In this document: positions 1 to 7,947 of the stretch, one piece after another
How the letters are laid out: each line of letters opens with the position of its first letter
How positions within the stretch are numbered: position 1 is the stretch's first letter
NCBI RefSeq assembly: GCF_004217175.1
Contig: NZ_SHKI01000007.1
Coordinates: forward strand, 186,001-250,000
Origin: Leucobacter luti
GTDB lineage: Bacteria; Actinomycetota; Actinomycetes; Actinomycetales; Microbacteriaceae
Direction of reading: 5' to 3'
DNA: 64,000 nt
Program-made: the position numbers and the translations under genes
Notes under the pieces: generated by a model
The model's database searches: none
What the model saw: the letters and a program-made list of their open reading frames with translations, nothing else
Told to the model about the DNA's origin: nothing

Positions 1-638
1 GCGAAGTAGCGCTGCACCTCCTGCGGCGTAAACGCGAGGTCGTCGCCACCCAGCTCGAGCGCCACCCCGCGAAGCTTGCTGCGCAGAAAGCCACGGTCGG
101 GGCCGCCCCTGCCGCAGAGCACCACGTGGCTCGCGCCGGCGACCGAGCGCGCGAAAGCGTCAATTCCGGTGCTGAGCCGCGCGCTGCGCGCGAGGTGGAC
201 ATCGTCGATGATGACGACGGTGGGCCGCGCTGTCGCCGAGACGGCGCGCGCGAGCAATCGCGCCTCGTGCGCAGTCTCCACGCCGGCCGTGGCTTCTTCC
301 CGTGCCGCGCCGAGCGCCCGCACCACCACCGGGTCCGCGAGCTGCGCGAGGGCCGCGTACAATGCAGTAACGCCGTCGGTGTCAGTGTCGGTGTCGGTGT
401 CGGTGTCAAGCGTGAGCCAGGCGACGTTGGCCCCGTGCCGCGCGTGAAGCTCCGCCGCCCACTGCGTGAGCAACCGCGTCTTGCCGCTCCCGCCCGGCGC
501 CGACACGAGCGTGGTGCTCCACGGCCCGCGGAGCGCCGCGTCCAGCCGCGCGATCAGTCGGGGCCGACGAGTATCTCCGCCCCCGAGCTGTGGCGGCGTG
601 GTGCGTGGCGCGGCACGCTTCCGGATTCTCGTCTCCAT
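1..638 (-). CDS. LuxR/MalT-type signalling ATPase, N-terminal part (gene runs off the window)
   Basis: Only the first ~212 codons are in the window. The product begins METRIRKR and carries a Walker A motif APGGSGKT at about residues 47-54, followed by RLLTQW, and a Walker B-like TVVIIDDVHL near residue 145. This is the arrangement of MalT/LAL-type STAND ATPase regulators, which usually end in a LuxR DNA-binding domain; that part lies outside the window, so the regulator assignment is inference. Walker A is followed after ~25 residues by an odd run of Asp-Thr dipeptides from a hexanucleotide repeat. The start is the ATG at 638, the first methionine before the nucleotide-binding domain; its ribosome-binding site is weak. 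Confidence 0.75.
   Translation of the reverse strand, partial: METRIRKRAAPRTTPPQLGGGDTRRPRLIARLDAALRGPWSTTLVSAPGGSGKTRLLTQWAAELHARHGANVAWLTLDTDTDTDTDTDGVTALYAALAQLADPVVVRALGAAREEATAGVETAHEARLLARAVSATARPTVVIIDDVHLARSARLSTGIDAFARSVAGASHVVLCGRGGPDRGFLRSKLRGVALELGGDDLAFTPQEVQRYF
376..408. repeat. Hexanucleotide tandem repeat inside the ATPase gene
   Basis: About five and a half copies of a GTCGGT-type hexamer, one copy carrying a single change. On the minus strand they encode alternating Asp-Thr in the ATPase. Units are six bases, so copy-number change would alter protein length but not frame. Confidence 0.7.
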
Positions 639-908
639 GGCCGATTTCCCGGGTCAACACGCTCTCGCGGAATCGGGCAGGCAGCCGCCCGCAGCAGGGG
701 CACGCCGCGACCATTTCCGAGTCAGCGCGGCCGCCGGGCACATGGGAGCCCCTCAGGCCCGTTCCACAACCGGGAACGTCTGCCACGAGGCATCACGGTA
801 CGTCATGTTGCACTCCCCCCGGGGCCACACCGAATCCGCGTCTGACACACACGACTTGCGGCAATAGTAGTTCGCTCACCCACCGAACACCAGCCCCACT
901 GCCCGGTC
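639..908. other. Intergenic region upstream of the ATPase gene
   Basis: About 270 bases between the start of the ATPase gene and the end of the SulP gene, both on the minus strand. It should hold the ATPase promoter. I see no convincing coding frame, RNA structure or clear promoter in it. Confidence 0.4.
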
Positions 909-2561
909 TCACCCGGGTGAATGCGCACCGGCGTCGCCTGACCGGGCAGGCCCCGGCTCGGCGCGATCGAGCGCGCGGTGCACGCGCCCCTGCGCCACGA
1001 GCGCGCCGAACCACGGCGTGCGCTCCGCCACCGCGGTGGCCGCGATCGGCAGCGCCGCCAGGTGCAGCACGATCCCGCGCTGCGCGAGTTCCCGGTCGAG
1101 ATCCTGCAGCGCTTCGAGCACGGTGATAGTCATCACGATCTGCCGGTCGAGGCCCAGGACCACCGCGCGCGTCGCGTGCTCGGGGTCCGAGGCGAGCTCA
1201 ATGATCGCGCGCGTGTTGGTCATCGCGTTCGCGGTGTACAGGCCCAGGTCCAGGTGGACGCGCACACACTCGCCGTCGCGGCCCGCCACGGACACGTGCG
1301 GAGTGTTGAGCTCTCGCAGCACCAGCACCAGCGTGACACCCACGCCGACCGCGACTGCGGCCAGCAGGCCGGCGGTGAGTCCGATCACCGCCACCGCCAC
1401 CGCCACCCAGAAGTCCACGGGGCTCAGACGCGCCCAGCGCACCAGTTCGGAAATGTTGATGAGCCCGAGCACCGCGACAAACACCAGCGCGGCGAGCGCC
1501 GCCTGCGGCAGCAGGCTGAGCACCGGGCCCAGCACCAGCGCGACAAGCACCGCAAGCGCGACCGTCACCAGGGTCGAGACCTGGGTTCTTGCGCCGGCGC
1601 TCTGGTTCACGGCGCTCTGCGAGAATCCGCCCGCGGCGGGCATCGCGCTGAAGAACGCACCGGCCACGTTTGCCGCCCCGGCCGCCAGCAGCTCCTGGTC
1701 GCTGTCAATCTGCGGCTCACGCGCCTGGCGGATGCCGCGCGCCACCGCGGCCGACTCGAGGAACGACATCACCGCGATTGCGAGCGCACCGGGGACAGGC
1801 GCCGCAAGGTGCGATGCGTCTGGCACACCCGGCACTGGGAGCCCGCCGGAGACCGGGTCGATCAGCTCGACACCGGCCGTGGCGAGCGGCGTGAGCCACA
1901 CCAGGGCGATACTCCCGACGACCACAACGAGTGGTCCGGGAACCCGCGGGGCGAAACGCTTACATCCCGCGAGCACCGCGATCGCACCCAGCGAGAGCGC
2001 CACGGTGGGCCAGTTGACGCTGCCCGCGGCCTCGCCCACCGCGAGGAGTGAGCGGACGAAGCCGTGCCCCGAGAAGTTGAACGTCTCCCCCAGCAGTTTT
2101 GGGAGCTGCCCCACCGCGACCGTTGCGCCAACCCCGATCTTCAGACCGAGCACCGTCGCGCTGCTGATGTTCTCGACCAGGGAGCCGAGCCGGCACAGTC
2201 GCGCGAGCACGAGGATCACGCCCACGAGCAGCGTCAACGTCATCAGCGACCCCACCGGGTCGGCGGCACCGGTCGCCACGCCGGCGGAGACCAGCGTGGT
2301 CGCGGTGAGCGTCGCGATCGTCGAGGTGGTCGACACACTCATCGCGCGGCTTCCGCCCAGCAGCGCGTAGACCAGCATCGGCACCATGCAGGTGTACAGC
2401 CCCACGGCGACCGGGAGGTCGGCGATCGTGGCGTAGGCCATCGCCTGCGGGATCACCACCGCGCCGGCCGACAGCCCGGCCAGGAGGTCGGGCGCAAGCC
2501 AGGCTCGGCGGTACCCGGCGAGCGTCGGTGCCACCCAGGCCGGGCGGGAGCGTACGGCCAT
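909..2561 (-). CDS. SulP-family inorganic anion transporter with C-terminal STAS domain
   Basis: A 550-residue integral membrane protein of the SulP/SLC26 family, which moves sulfate, bicarbonate or other anions across the cytoplasmic membrane. The N-terminus holds the family region LLAGLSAGAVVIPQAMAYA with GLYTCMVPMLVYALLG after it. About ten to twelve hydrophobic segments follow, then a soluble STAS-like domain from roughly residue 420. The motif SFLESAAVARGIRQ in the middle of the membrane domain is also typical. The start at 2561 is preceded by a strong GGAGGGGG ribosome-binding site. No carbonic anhydrase or sulfur gene is adjacent, so the substrate cannot be inferred. Confidence 0.9.
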   Translation of the reverse strand: MAVRSRPAWVAPTLAGYRRAWLAPDLLAGLSAGAVVIPQAMAYATIADLPVAVGLYTCMVPMLVYALLGGSRAMSVSTTSTIATLTATTLVSAGVATGAADPVGSLMTLTLLVGVILVLARLCRLGSLVENISSATVLGLKIGVGATVAVGQLPKLLGETFNFSGHGFVRSLLAVGEAAGSVNWPTVALSLGAIAVLAGCKRFAPRVPGPLVVVVGSIALVWLTPLATAGVELIDPVSGGLPVPGVPDASHLAAPVPGALAIAVMSFLESAAVARGIRQAREPQIDSDQELLAAGAANVAGAFFSAMPAAGGFSQSAVNQSAGARTQVSTLVTVALAVLVALVLGPVLSLLPQAALAALVFVAVLGLINISELVRWARLSPVDFWVAVAVAVIGLTAGLLAAVAVGVGVTLVLVLRELNTPHVSVAGRDGECVRVHLDLGLYTANAMTNTRAIIELASDPEHATRAVVLGLDRQIVMTITVLEALQDLDRELAQRGIVLHLAALPIAATAVAERTPWFGALVAQGRVHRALDRAEPGPARSGDAGAHSPG

Positions 2562-2638
2562 GGGATCCCCCTCCGTTGCTGCGACGCTATCGCGATGCGC
2601 CGCCGCTCGCTAGCGCGCGGCGCCGCTAACCGCGCGAG

Positions 2639-2650
2639 TCACCCGGGTGA
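2639..2650. promoter_or_regulatory. 12-base palindrome TCACCCGGGTGA upstream of the SulP gene (second copy at 909-920)
   Basis: The perfect palindrome TCACCCGGGTGA lies 78 bases before the SulP start. An identical copy overlaps the SulP stop codon at 909-920. Two exact copies bracketing one gene suggest a protein-binding site, but chance is possible in GC-rich DNA. Confidence 0.3.
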
Positions 2651-2747
2651 ACTCACCCGCAAACGCGTGCGCTCGGCCGGCCACACCGAGTAGCGTCCCA
2701 GCCATCCGCAGCAGTCACGCGGTCGGTTCGCACTCGAAAGGCAGATC

Positions 2748-3140
2748 ATGAGCTTCTGGGAATCGTTCTGGGACATCATCTGGTGGTTTCTCTGGATCTT
2801 CGCGTTCATCGCGTACCTGTTCACGCTCTTCGCCGTGATCGGTGATCTCTTCCGCGATCATCGACTCAACGGCTGGTGGAAGGCGGTCTGGGTCCTGTTC
2901 CTCATCTTCGTACCGTTCCTCACCGTGCTCGTCTATCTCATCGCGCGCGGCAGCGGCATGGCCGAGCACAGCCGTGAGGCCTCCGAGAATGCGCGCGCCG
3001 CGGCGGACGCGTATATCCAGCAGGTGGCTGGATCGGGTGTGAGCCCGAGCGACGAGATCTCGAAGGCGCAGTCGCTCCTCGACTCGGGGGCAATCACCGC
3101 CGAGGAGTTCCAGAGCATCAAGCGCAAGGTGCTCTCCTGA
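2748..3140 (+). CDS. Small membrane protein with PLDc_N-like segment and C-terminal SHOCT domain
   Basis: A 130-residue protein. Residues 1-65 form two hydrophobic segments rich in Trp and Phe (SFWESFWDIIWWFLWIFAF, then WVLFLIFVPFLTVLVYLIAR), the pattern of the phospholipase D-nuclease N-terminal (PLDc_N) membrane domain. Residues ~100-130 (ISKAQSLLDSGAITAEEFQ) match the short SHOCT domain, a C-terminal helical oligomerisation module. Such proteins are common in actinobacteria and have no established role. The ATG at 2748 follows a GAAAGGCAG ribosome-binding site. It is divergent from the SulP gene. Confidence 0.85.
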   Translation: MSFWESFWDIIWWFLWIFAFIAYLFTLFAVIGDLFRDHRLNGWWKAVWVLFLIFVPFLTVLVYLIARGSGMAEHSREASENARAAADAYIQQVAGSGVSPSDEISKAQSLLDSGAITAEEFQSIKRKVLS

Positions 3141-3170
3141 GGTTCGCCGCTGCGGCGAGCGCGGCGAACC
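3141..3170. terminator. Hairpin just after the SHOCT gene
   Basis: A perfect 10-bp inverted repeat GGTTCGCCGC/GCGGCGAACC with a 10-base loop begins directly after the stop codon. It has no T-run, so it may be a weak terminator or a 3'-end stabiliser. Confidence 0.5.
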
Positions 3171-3244
3171 GGTTCGAGCGGGGGCCGCGGCCAGCGCTGC
3201 GGCGAGCGCGGTCCCCCGGTCATGGTGACGGAGCGGAGTGATCA

Positions 3245-4378
3245 GTGTCTGAGTCAACAGCCGATGCCGCCGCCGGAGGCGCCGCTGGTGGCGTCGCTGG
3301 TGCTCACGGCTCACGGCAGCCCCGCACGCTGGCGATCAGTATCTCCGGCCCGTTCGCGGTCGGGTTCTTCGGTACGCTCGGGGGCCTGATCGCAATCCTC
3401 CTCGGCGTCGCGGTATCCCGGGTATCGACCGTCATCATCTACGTGGTGTTTGCGCTCTTCGTAGCGCTCGGGCTCGATCCAATCGTGCGCGCACTGCAGC
3501 GCGCGCGGATTGGCCGGCCCTGGGCGATCGTGATCGTCTACGCTGCCTTCGCGCTGGTGATGGTGGGCGTGCTGTGGCTCATCATCCCGGTGGTGGTGGC
3601 GCAGGTGGGGCAGTTCTTTACGGACCTCCCGGCGGCGGTCGAGTCGTTCAAGGGGTCCGAGTTCTTTGCGTGGCTGCAGGGCTCGTTCGGTGGGGGCTTC
3701 GACGCGCTGCTCGCACAGGTGCAGCAGTTCATCACCGATCCGGCGCACCTCGCCGCGATCAGCGGTGGGGTGTTGCAGTTCGGCGCCGGCGTCGCGTCGA
3801 CCGTGTCCGGGCTCATCATTGTGCTGGTGCTCAGCCTCTACTTCCTCGCCTCGCTGACGGTTATGAAGCGCTCGTTCGCGAGGCTCGCGCCGCGTCGCGT
3901 GCGCGGCACGGTGCGCACGATGATCGATCAGATCACCGATTCGATCGGCGCGTACCTCATGGGGATGGTGATCCTCGCGCTGTGCAACTCGGCGGTCGCC
4001 CTGCTCCTGACGCTCGTGCTCGGGCTCCCGTTCCCAGCGCTCATGGGAGTGATCGCATTCTGCCTCACCCTCATCCCGTTGATCGGCTCCGTGCTCTTCT
4101 GGGTGATCGCCAGCGGCCTCGCGCTGTTCACGAGCCCGCTGACGGCGCTGATCTTCGCGATCGTCTACCTCGTGTACATGCAGCTGGAGGCCTACGTGCT
4201 CACCCCGCGTGTGATGAACCGCGCGGTTGCCGTGCCCGGCGCGCTCGTGGTGATCGGCGCGCTCGTGGGCGGTACGCTCCTCGGGCTGCTGGGGGCGCTC
4301 GTCGCGGTTCCGGTCACCGCGTCGATCCTGCTCATCATCACCCAGGTGCTCATTCCCCGGCAAGACGCCAAGGGGTGA
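3245..4378 (+). CDS. AI-2E family transporter (PerM-like permease)
   Basis: A 377-residue polytopic membrane protein of the AI-2E transporter/PerM family. Proven members export autoinducer-2 or act as Na+/H+ antiporters, so the substrate here is open. About seven to eight membrane segments are visible. Typical features are the early LDPIVRALQRARIGRPWAIV region, a soluble loop around residues 110-175, and the C-terminal EAYVLTPRVMNRAVAVPGAL signature. The start is GTG at 3245 with GGAG upstream. The first ~30 residues are a Gly/Ala-rich cytoplasmic tail. The 3' end overlaps the oppositely oriented MFS pseudogene by ~29 bases. Confidence 0.88.
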   Translation: MSESTADAAAGGAAGGVAGAHGSRQPRTLAISISGPFAVGFFGTLGGLIAILLGVAVSRVSTVIIYVVFALFVALGLDPIVRALQRARIGRPWAIVIVYAAFALVMVGVLWLIIPVVVAQVGQFFTDLPAAVESFKGSEFFAWLQGSFGGGFDALLAQVQQFITDPAHLAAISGGVLQFGAGVASTVSGLIIVLVLSLYFLASLTVMKRSFARLAPRRVRGTVRTMIDQITDSIGAYLMGMVILALCNSAVALLLTLVLGLPFPALMGVIAFCLTLIPLIGSVLFWVIASGLALFTSPLTALIFAIVYLVYMQLEAYVLTPRVMNRAVAVPGALVVIGALVGGTLLGLLGALVAVPVTASILLIITQVLIPRQDAKG

Positions 4379-5384
4379 TCGGGTGCCGCTGCGGTCCCGC
4401 AGCCTCGCTGGCACCGTCACGCGCGCCGCGGCGGGTACCCGAGCTTACTGCCCAGACGATGAGGGCGGCAGCCGCGAATACCGCTCCCAGTACGCTTGCC
4501 GCGCCCCACCCCGCGGCGGCCTGAAGCGCAGTGGTCACAGTCGCCCCCAGCGCCGAGCCGAGCGGGTAGAACACCGTGTATCCGCCGGCGACTGCGCTTG
4601 CCCGGTCGGGACACCTCGCGGTCAGGAGATGCTGGTTGCTCACGTACGCGGCATGTACTACGAAGTCGAGGACTCCCACCCCGGCGACCAGCAGCCACAG
4701 CGACCACGGCAGCTGACCCGTGAGTGCCCACGATCCGGTCAGCAGCGCGAGCGCGATCCCCGTGACCCGACGCGCGTGGCCGCGGTCCGCCCAGGTTCCC
4801 GCGTGTGCGGCGCCGAGCGCTCCGGCGAGACCCACGAGCCCAAACAGGCCGATCTGCGCTTCGTTCAGGCCCCACGGTGGGGCGTGAAGCGGGAGTGCCA
4901 TGCCGCTCCACAGCACACCGAACGAGGCGAACACGAAGAGCGCGATCAGCCCGCGGGACCAGAACACTCGATCGCGCAGGAGCGCACCGAACTGGCTGAA
5001 CGGCCTCCCCGGGGTGGGCGCACCGTTCCGCCGCTCGTCGGCGGGCGCGAGGGCTGCCGTGTACGCGACCGCGGTCTACACCGCCACCGCGAACAGCCCC
5101 GCCACTGCGAGCCCGCCGTACGCGATCCACGCGGTGTCGGCGGCGGCAGTAGCGAGCATGCCCGCACCGGTCAGGGCGAGCTGGGCGGCGATCAGCGTGC
5201 GCCGGTTCATGGTGTCCCCGAGCGGAACGAGTGCGATCAGGCCCACGAGGTACCCGATCTGACCGGCCGTGATCAGCCACCCCGATGCTCCCGGATCGAG
5301 CCCGAGGCCGCGCCCCATCGAACCGAGCATTGGCTGCGCCACGTAGATACTCGCCACGCTGATTCCGCAGACCACCGCGAGCAA
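4350..5384 (-). pseudogene. Decayed DHA1-type MFS transporter (in-frame stop and internal deletion)
   Basis: Two halves of one major-facilitator gene lie in the same frame, separated by an amber stop at 5076-5078. The 5' half (5384 down to 5079) encodes TM1-4, starting around LLAVVCGISVASIYVAQP and including PLGDTMNRRTLI. The 3' half resumes after the stop with TAVAYTAALAPADERR and then RVFWSRGLIALFVFASFGV, typical of TM7 onward. In intact relatives the ERR region is followed by TM5-TM6, about 60-70 residues, before the central loop; that segment is missing. An in-frame TGA stands 14 codons before the TTG used as nominal start, and no good start codon lies between. Nonsense mutation plus deletion make this a dead gene; a sequencing error could explain the stop but not the missing helices. 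Confidence 0.75.
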
Positions 5385-5598
5385 TAGTTGGGCTCCGCCG
5401 ATGGGGAGAGCGGCACGCGTTCACACCAAATGAAGCCCGCTCGACCATACTCGACCTGCACGGGAGCCCCTCGCGACACTAGCCCCCACCGGCGTCAACG
5501 GCACCCCGCTCAGCGGCAGCACCACCGTGATCGCAAAACCGGCGCAGCGAGGGCGGTGATCGCGGCGCGGACGTGGACACGCCCGCCCGTCCGCCCCG
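5385..5598. other. Intergenic region between two MFS loci
   Basis: About 214 bases between the pseudogene and the end of the DHA2-like MFS gene. I recognise no coding frame, RNA or repeat here. It would contain the lost start and promoter of the pseudogene. Confidence 0.4.
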
Positions 5599-7038
5599 TC
5601 ATGCCGCTCCGGCGTTCCGCCGCCCGGATACGACGGCGACACCGAGCGCGGCTCCCACGAGCACGACACTGAGCGCGAAGGTCGCCGTTGCGCCAGCGAG
5701 CGCCGCACCCGCGGCGACCCCGCCACCGCGTGAAACCACCCCGAACACCGCCGCGTAGATCGCGCCCATCGCTGAAGCGCCAGCGATCAGCCCCAGGTTG
5801 CGCGACAGGCTCAGCAGGCCTGAGGCGGCGCCACGGTGCTGGGGCCCCATGCCCGCAAGAGCCGCGGTGCTGTTCGCCGCCAGAAAGAGCTGGTACCCGG
5901 GCGTCAGCACCACCAGGGCAATCAGGTACCCCGCAAGCCCGAGGGCCCCGGGCAGGAGCACCAGCGCGAGCATGCCCACCGCCATGGTGCTCAGCCCCAG
6001 CCTCGTGCTCCGCGCGGCGCCAATGCGGTCTACGACCCGTCCCGCGAGCACCCCGGAGACCGCTGCAACCGCCGGCCCAACCGCCATCGCGAGCCCAACA
6101 GTCACAACCGGCAGCCCGAGCCCCGTGGTGAGGTAAAACGGGCCGACGATAAGCGTGCTCATCATTACCGTAGCCACGAGCAGATTCATCCCCAACGCGG
6201 CGCTGAATGGCCCGGCCCGGAGCAGCGAGCGCACTTCGCCGCCAGCGCGCCCCGCCGTGGCCGCCGTGCCCGCTCCAGCTCCATCCCGAGTCCCCGATGC
6301 CGCAGCACCCCCACCGAGCGGCGCGGGCACGGGAGCGCCGAGCAGCAGAAACAGAGCGACGAACCCGAGCGGGAGTATTGCCACGAACATTGCCGGCCAT
6401 CCGAATGCCCCGAGCAGCAGACCGCCAGCGGCGGGCCCGAGCGCGGTGCCGACCGCGGCGGCGGTGCCCAGCACCCCCATGATCGCGCCCAACCGCTCGA
6501 CGGCCACCAGGTCCCTGGCAAGCGCGAGCGGGAGCGCGACGAGTACGGCAGCGCCCACCCCCTGCACCGCCCTGGCCGCGAGAAGCCACCCAAACGTGGG
6601 GGCGAGCGCGCAGGCGAGGGTTGCCAGCATGAACACGCCCAGCCCAATCAGCAGGGTGCGCCGCCGACCATGCCGGTCCCCGAGGCGCCCCACCTGCACC
6701 GCCGTCGCAGTCATCGCGAGCAGGTAACTCAGCACCACCCACTGCGCGGCACCGGGGGCCACCCCAAACTCCGTCGAGAGAGTGGGGAGCGCCACGTTTG
6801 CGACGCTCGTGCCGAGCGCTGCCAAGAGCGCCGCGAGCGTGAGCCCGATGATGGGGCGCGCGCCTGCCGGGCGCGGAGGCTCCGGGCGCGCAGGCTCCGA
6901 GCGCGCAGGCTCCGAGCGCGCAGGCTCCGGGCGCGCAGGCTCCGGGCGCGCAGGCTCCGGGCGCGCAGGCTCCGGGCGCAGCTCGCCCCGACGCGGCGTG
7001 GGGACGGGAGGTGGGACTGACTCAGGAGTTGGCTTCAT
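5599..7038 (-). CDS. MFS drug-exporter-like transporter (DHA2/DHA1 type)
   Basis: A 479-residue major facilitator. Motif A (GRLGDRHGRRRTLL) follows TM2, and TM5 shows the antiporter-like run GTAAAVGTALGPAAGGLLLG (motif C-like), suggesting proton-coupled efflux. TM1 reads ALLAALGTSVANVALPTL, common in multidrug exporters. The cytoplasmic N-terminus contains about seven tandem pentapeptides (EPARP/EPARS) from a 15-bp DNA repeat. The ATG at 7038 was chosen; an upstream TTG at 7074 would lie inside the operator-like repeat at 7065-7090. The gene is divergent from an XRE-cupin regulator that probably controls it. Substrate unknown. Confidence 0.85.
   Translation of the reverse strand: MKPTPESVPPPVPTPRRGELRPEPARPEPARPEPARPEPARSEPARSEPARPEPPRPAGARPIIGLTLAALLAALGTSVANVALPTLSTEFGVAPGAAQWVVLSYLLAMTATAVQVGRLGDRHGRRRTLLIGLGVFMLATLACALAPTFGWLLAARAVQGVGAAVLVALPLALARDLVAVERLGAIMGVLGTAAAVGTALGPAAGGLLLGAFGWPAMFVAILPLGFVALFLLLGAPVPAPLGGGAAASGTRDGAGAGTAATAGRAGGEVRSLLRAGPFSAALGMNLLVATVMMSTLIVGPFYLTTGLGLPVVTVGLAMAVGPAVAAVSGVLAGRVVDRIGAARSTRLGLSTMAVGMLALVLLPGALGLAGYLIALVVLTPGYQLFLAANSTAALAGMGPQHRGAASGLLSLSRNLGLIAGASAMGAIYAAVFGVVSRGGGVAAGAALAGATATFALSVVLVGAALGVAVVSGRRNAGAA
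6871..6975. repeat. 15-bp tandem repeat (seven copies) in the MFS N-terminus
   Basis: Seven consecutive 15-base units of the form GCGCGCAGGCTCCGG, the first slightly degenerate and two ending in A, followed by a partial unit. On the minus strand each encodes one Pro/Ser-Glu-Pro-Ala-Arg pentapeptide. The units are nearly identical, so copy number could vary while staying in frame. Confidence 0.9.
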
Positions 7039-7064
7039 GTGCCCAGCATGCGCGCAGCGGTGCC

Positions 7065-7090
7065 GGAACGGCAATGCTCGTTGCTATTCC
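7065..7090. promoter_or_regulatory. Operator-like inverted repeat between MFS exporter and XRE-cupin regulator
   Basis: Half-sites GGAACGGCAA and TTGCTATTCC are arranged as GGAAnnGCAA-6 nt-TTGCnnTTCC, a two-fold symmetric 26-base site in the 77-base gap between the divergent genes. Its position fits binding by the neighbouring helix-turn-helix protein and control of both promoters. Confidence 0.6.
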
Positions 7091-7115
7091 TGGAACGATG
7101 TGCTGGGGTGGGAGC

Positions 7116-7706
7116 ATGACTTTCGCGCCCGATATCGTCGCCGCCGCTCTCGACCGGGTCGCGCCGCGGTTGCGCGCGCTCCGCGAGCAGCGCGGCATGA
7201 GCCTGTCGGAGCTCGCCGCGCTCACCGGCGTCTCCAAGAGCACGCTCTCCCGTCTCGAAACAGGGCAGCGCCGCCCCACCCTCGAGCTTCTGCTCCCCCT
7301 CTCGCAGGTGCACCGCGTGCCGCTTGACGAGCTCGTCGGCGCCCCGCCCGCGGGAGACCCGCGGATCCGGCTGCGTCCGCGACTGGTCAACGGGCGAGTG
7401 GTCGTGCCGCTCACGAGGCACTCAGCCGAGCGCCACGCCTGGAAGATCGTGATCCCCGCGCGGGCAAGCACGCCGGAACCGAAGACTCACGAGGGGTACG
7501 AGTGGCTGTACGTGCTGAGCGGCAGGCTGCGACTCGTGCTGGGCGATCAGGATCTCACGCTCGAAGCAGGAGAGGTCGCCGAGTTCGACACCGCGGAACC
7601 GCACTGGTTCGGGAGCGCGGGTGCGGAACCGGTGGAGGTGCTGAGCCTCTTTGGCGCGCACGGCGAGCGCGCCCACCTCGACGGCTCGGCGGACGCGGGG
7701 AGGTAA
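7116..7706 (+). CDS. XRE-family regulator with C-terminal cupin domain
   Basis: A 196-residue transcription regulator. Residues ~10-65 form an HTH_3/XRE domain (LRALREQRGMSLSELAALTG, then VSKSTLSRLETGQRRPTLE). Residues ~110-185 form a cupin fold (HEGYEWLYVLSGRLRLVLG, then LEAGEVAEFDTAEPHWFG), which in this family senses a small effector. The start is the ATG at 7116, preceded by GTGGGAGC. It is divergent from the DHA2-like exporter with a symmetric site between them, so local control of that exporter is the natural inference. The last codons and the bases after the stop resemble a truncated unit of the neighbouring tRNA-Ala array. Confidence 0.88.
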   Translation: MTFAPDIVAAALDRVAPRLRALREQRGMSLSELAALTGVSKSTLSRLETGQRRPTLELLLPLSQVHRVPLDELVGAPPAGDPRIRLRPRLVNGRVVVPLTRHSAERHAWKIVIPARASTPEPKTHEGYEWLYVLSGRLRLVLGDQDLTLEAGEVAEFDTAEPHWFGSAGAEPVEVLSLFGAHGERAHLDGSADAGR

Positions 7707-7731
7707 CCCGCGCGAATCCCCGAAGACCAGA

Positions 7732-7755
7732 AAAGCCCCGCCGGAGCGGGGCTTT
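7732..7755 (-). terminator. Array terminator 3
   Basis: A perfect 10-bp stem AAAGCCCCGC/GCGGGGCTTT with a 4-base loop and a T-run on the minus strand. It lies after the most distal copy of the tRNA tail. Confidence 0.75.
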
Positions 7756-7779
7756 CCTCTGAAGAGTGGATCTGAGGGG

Positions 7780-7823
7780 CGCGGAAGTTTCCAAGCGGAC
7801 GCGAAGCGTTCGCAACTTCCGCG
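7780..7823 (-). other. Array hairpin 1
   Basis: The outer stem CGCGGAAGTT/AACTTCCGCG is 10 bp, with an inner 6-bp stem GGACGC/GCGTTC (one G-T pair) closed by loop GAA. GGGG and CCCC boxes outside can extend it. Compared with hairpin 2, the outer arms differ at several positions yet both remain fully paired. Confidence 0.75.
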
Positions 7824-7843
7824 CGAATCCCCGAAACGAGGAA

Positions 7844-7864
7844 AGGCCCCGCGAAGCGGAGCCT
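7844..7864 (-). terminator. Array terminator 2
   Basis: The stem AGGCCCCGC/GCGGAGCCT has a GAA loop and 9 pairs if one G-U is allowed on the minus-strand RNA, followed there by TTTCC. The sequence differs from the other two array terminators but the fold is kept. Confidence 0.6.
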
Positions 7865-7884
7865 GTACGAGTGGATCTGAGGGG

Positions 7885-7928
7885 CGCGATTCTTTCGGAG
7901 TGGACGCGCAGCGTTCACAAGAATCGCG
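7885..7928 (-). other. Array hairpin 2
   Basis: The outer stem CGCGATTCTT/AAGAATCGCG is 10 bp, and the inner stem GGACGC/GCGTTC has loop GCA. The inner stem is identical to that of hairpin 1, while the outer arms carry compensating differences. Confidence 0.75.
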
Positions 7929-7947
7929 CGAATCCCCGAAGACCAGA

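Noticed and set aside
3141..3244. Short coding frame between the SHOCT and AI-2E genes
   Set aside because: The sequence is a hairpin with GC-rich repeats and no usable start.
6871..6975. Possible CRISPR array
   Set aside because: Units are contiguous 15-base repeats without spacers and lie in a coding frame; no cas gene is present.
7039..7074. Longer start (TTG at 7074) for the DHA2-like exporter
   Set aside because: It would place the start codon inside the operator-like repeat and has no ribosome-binding site.
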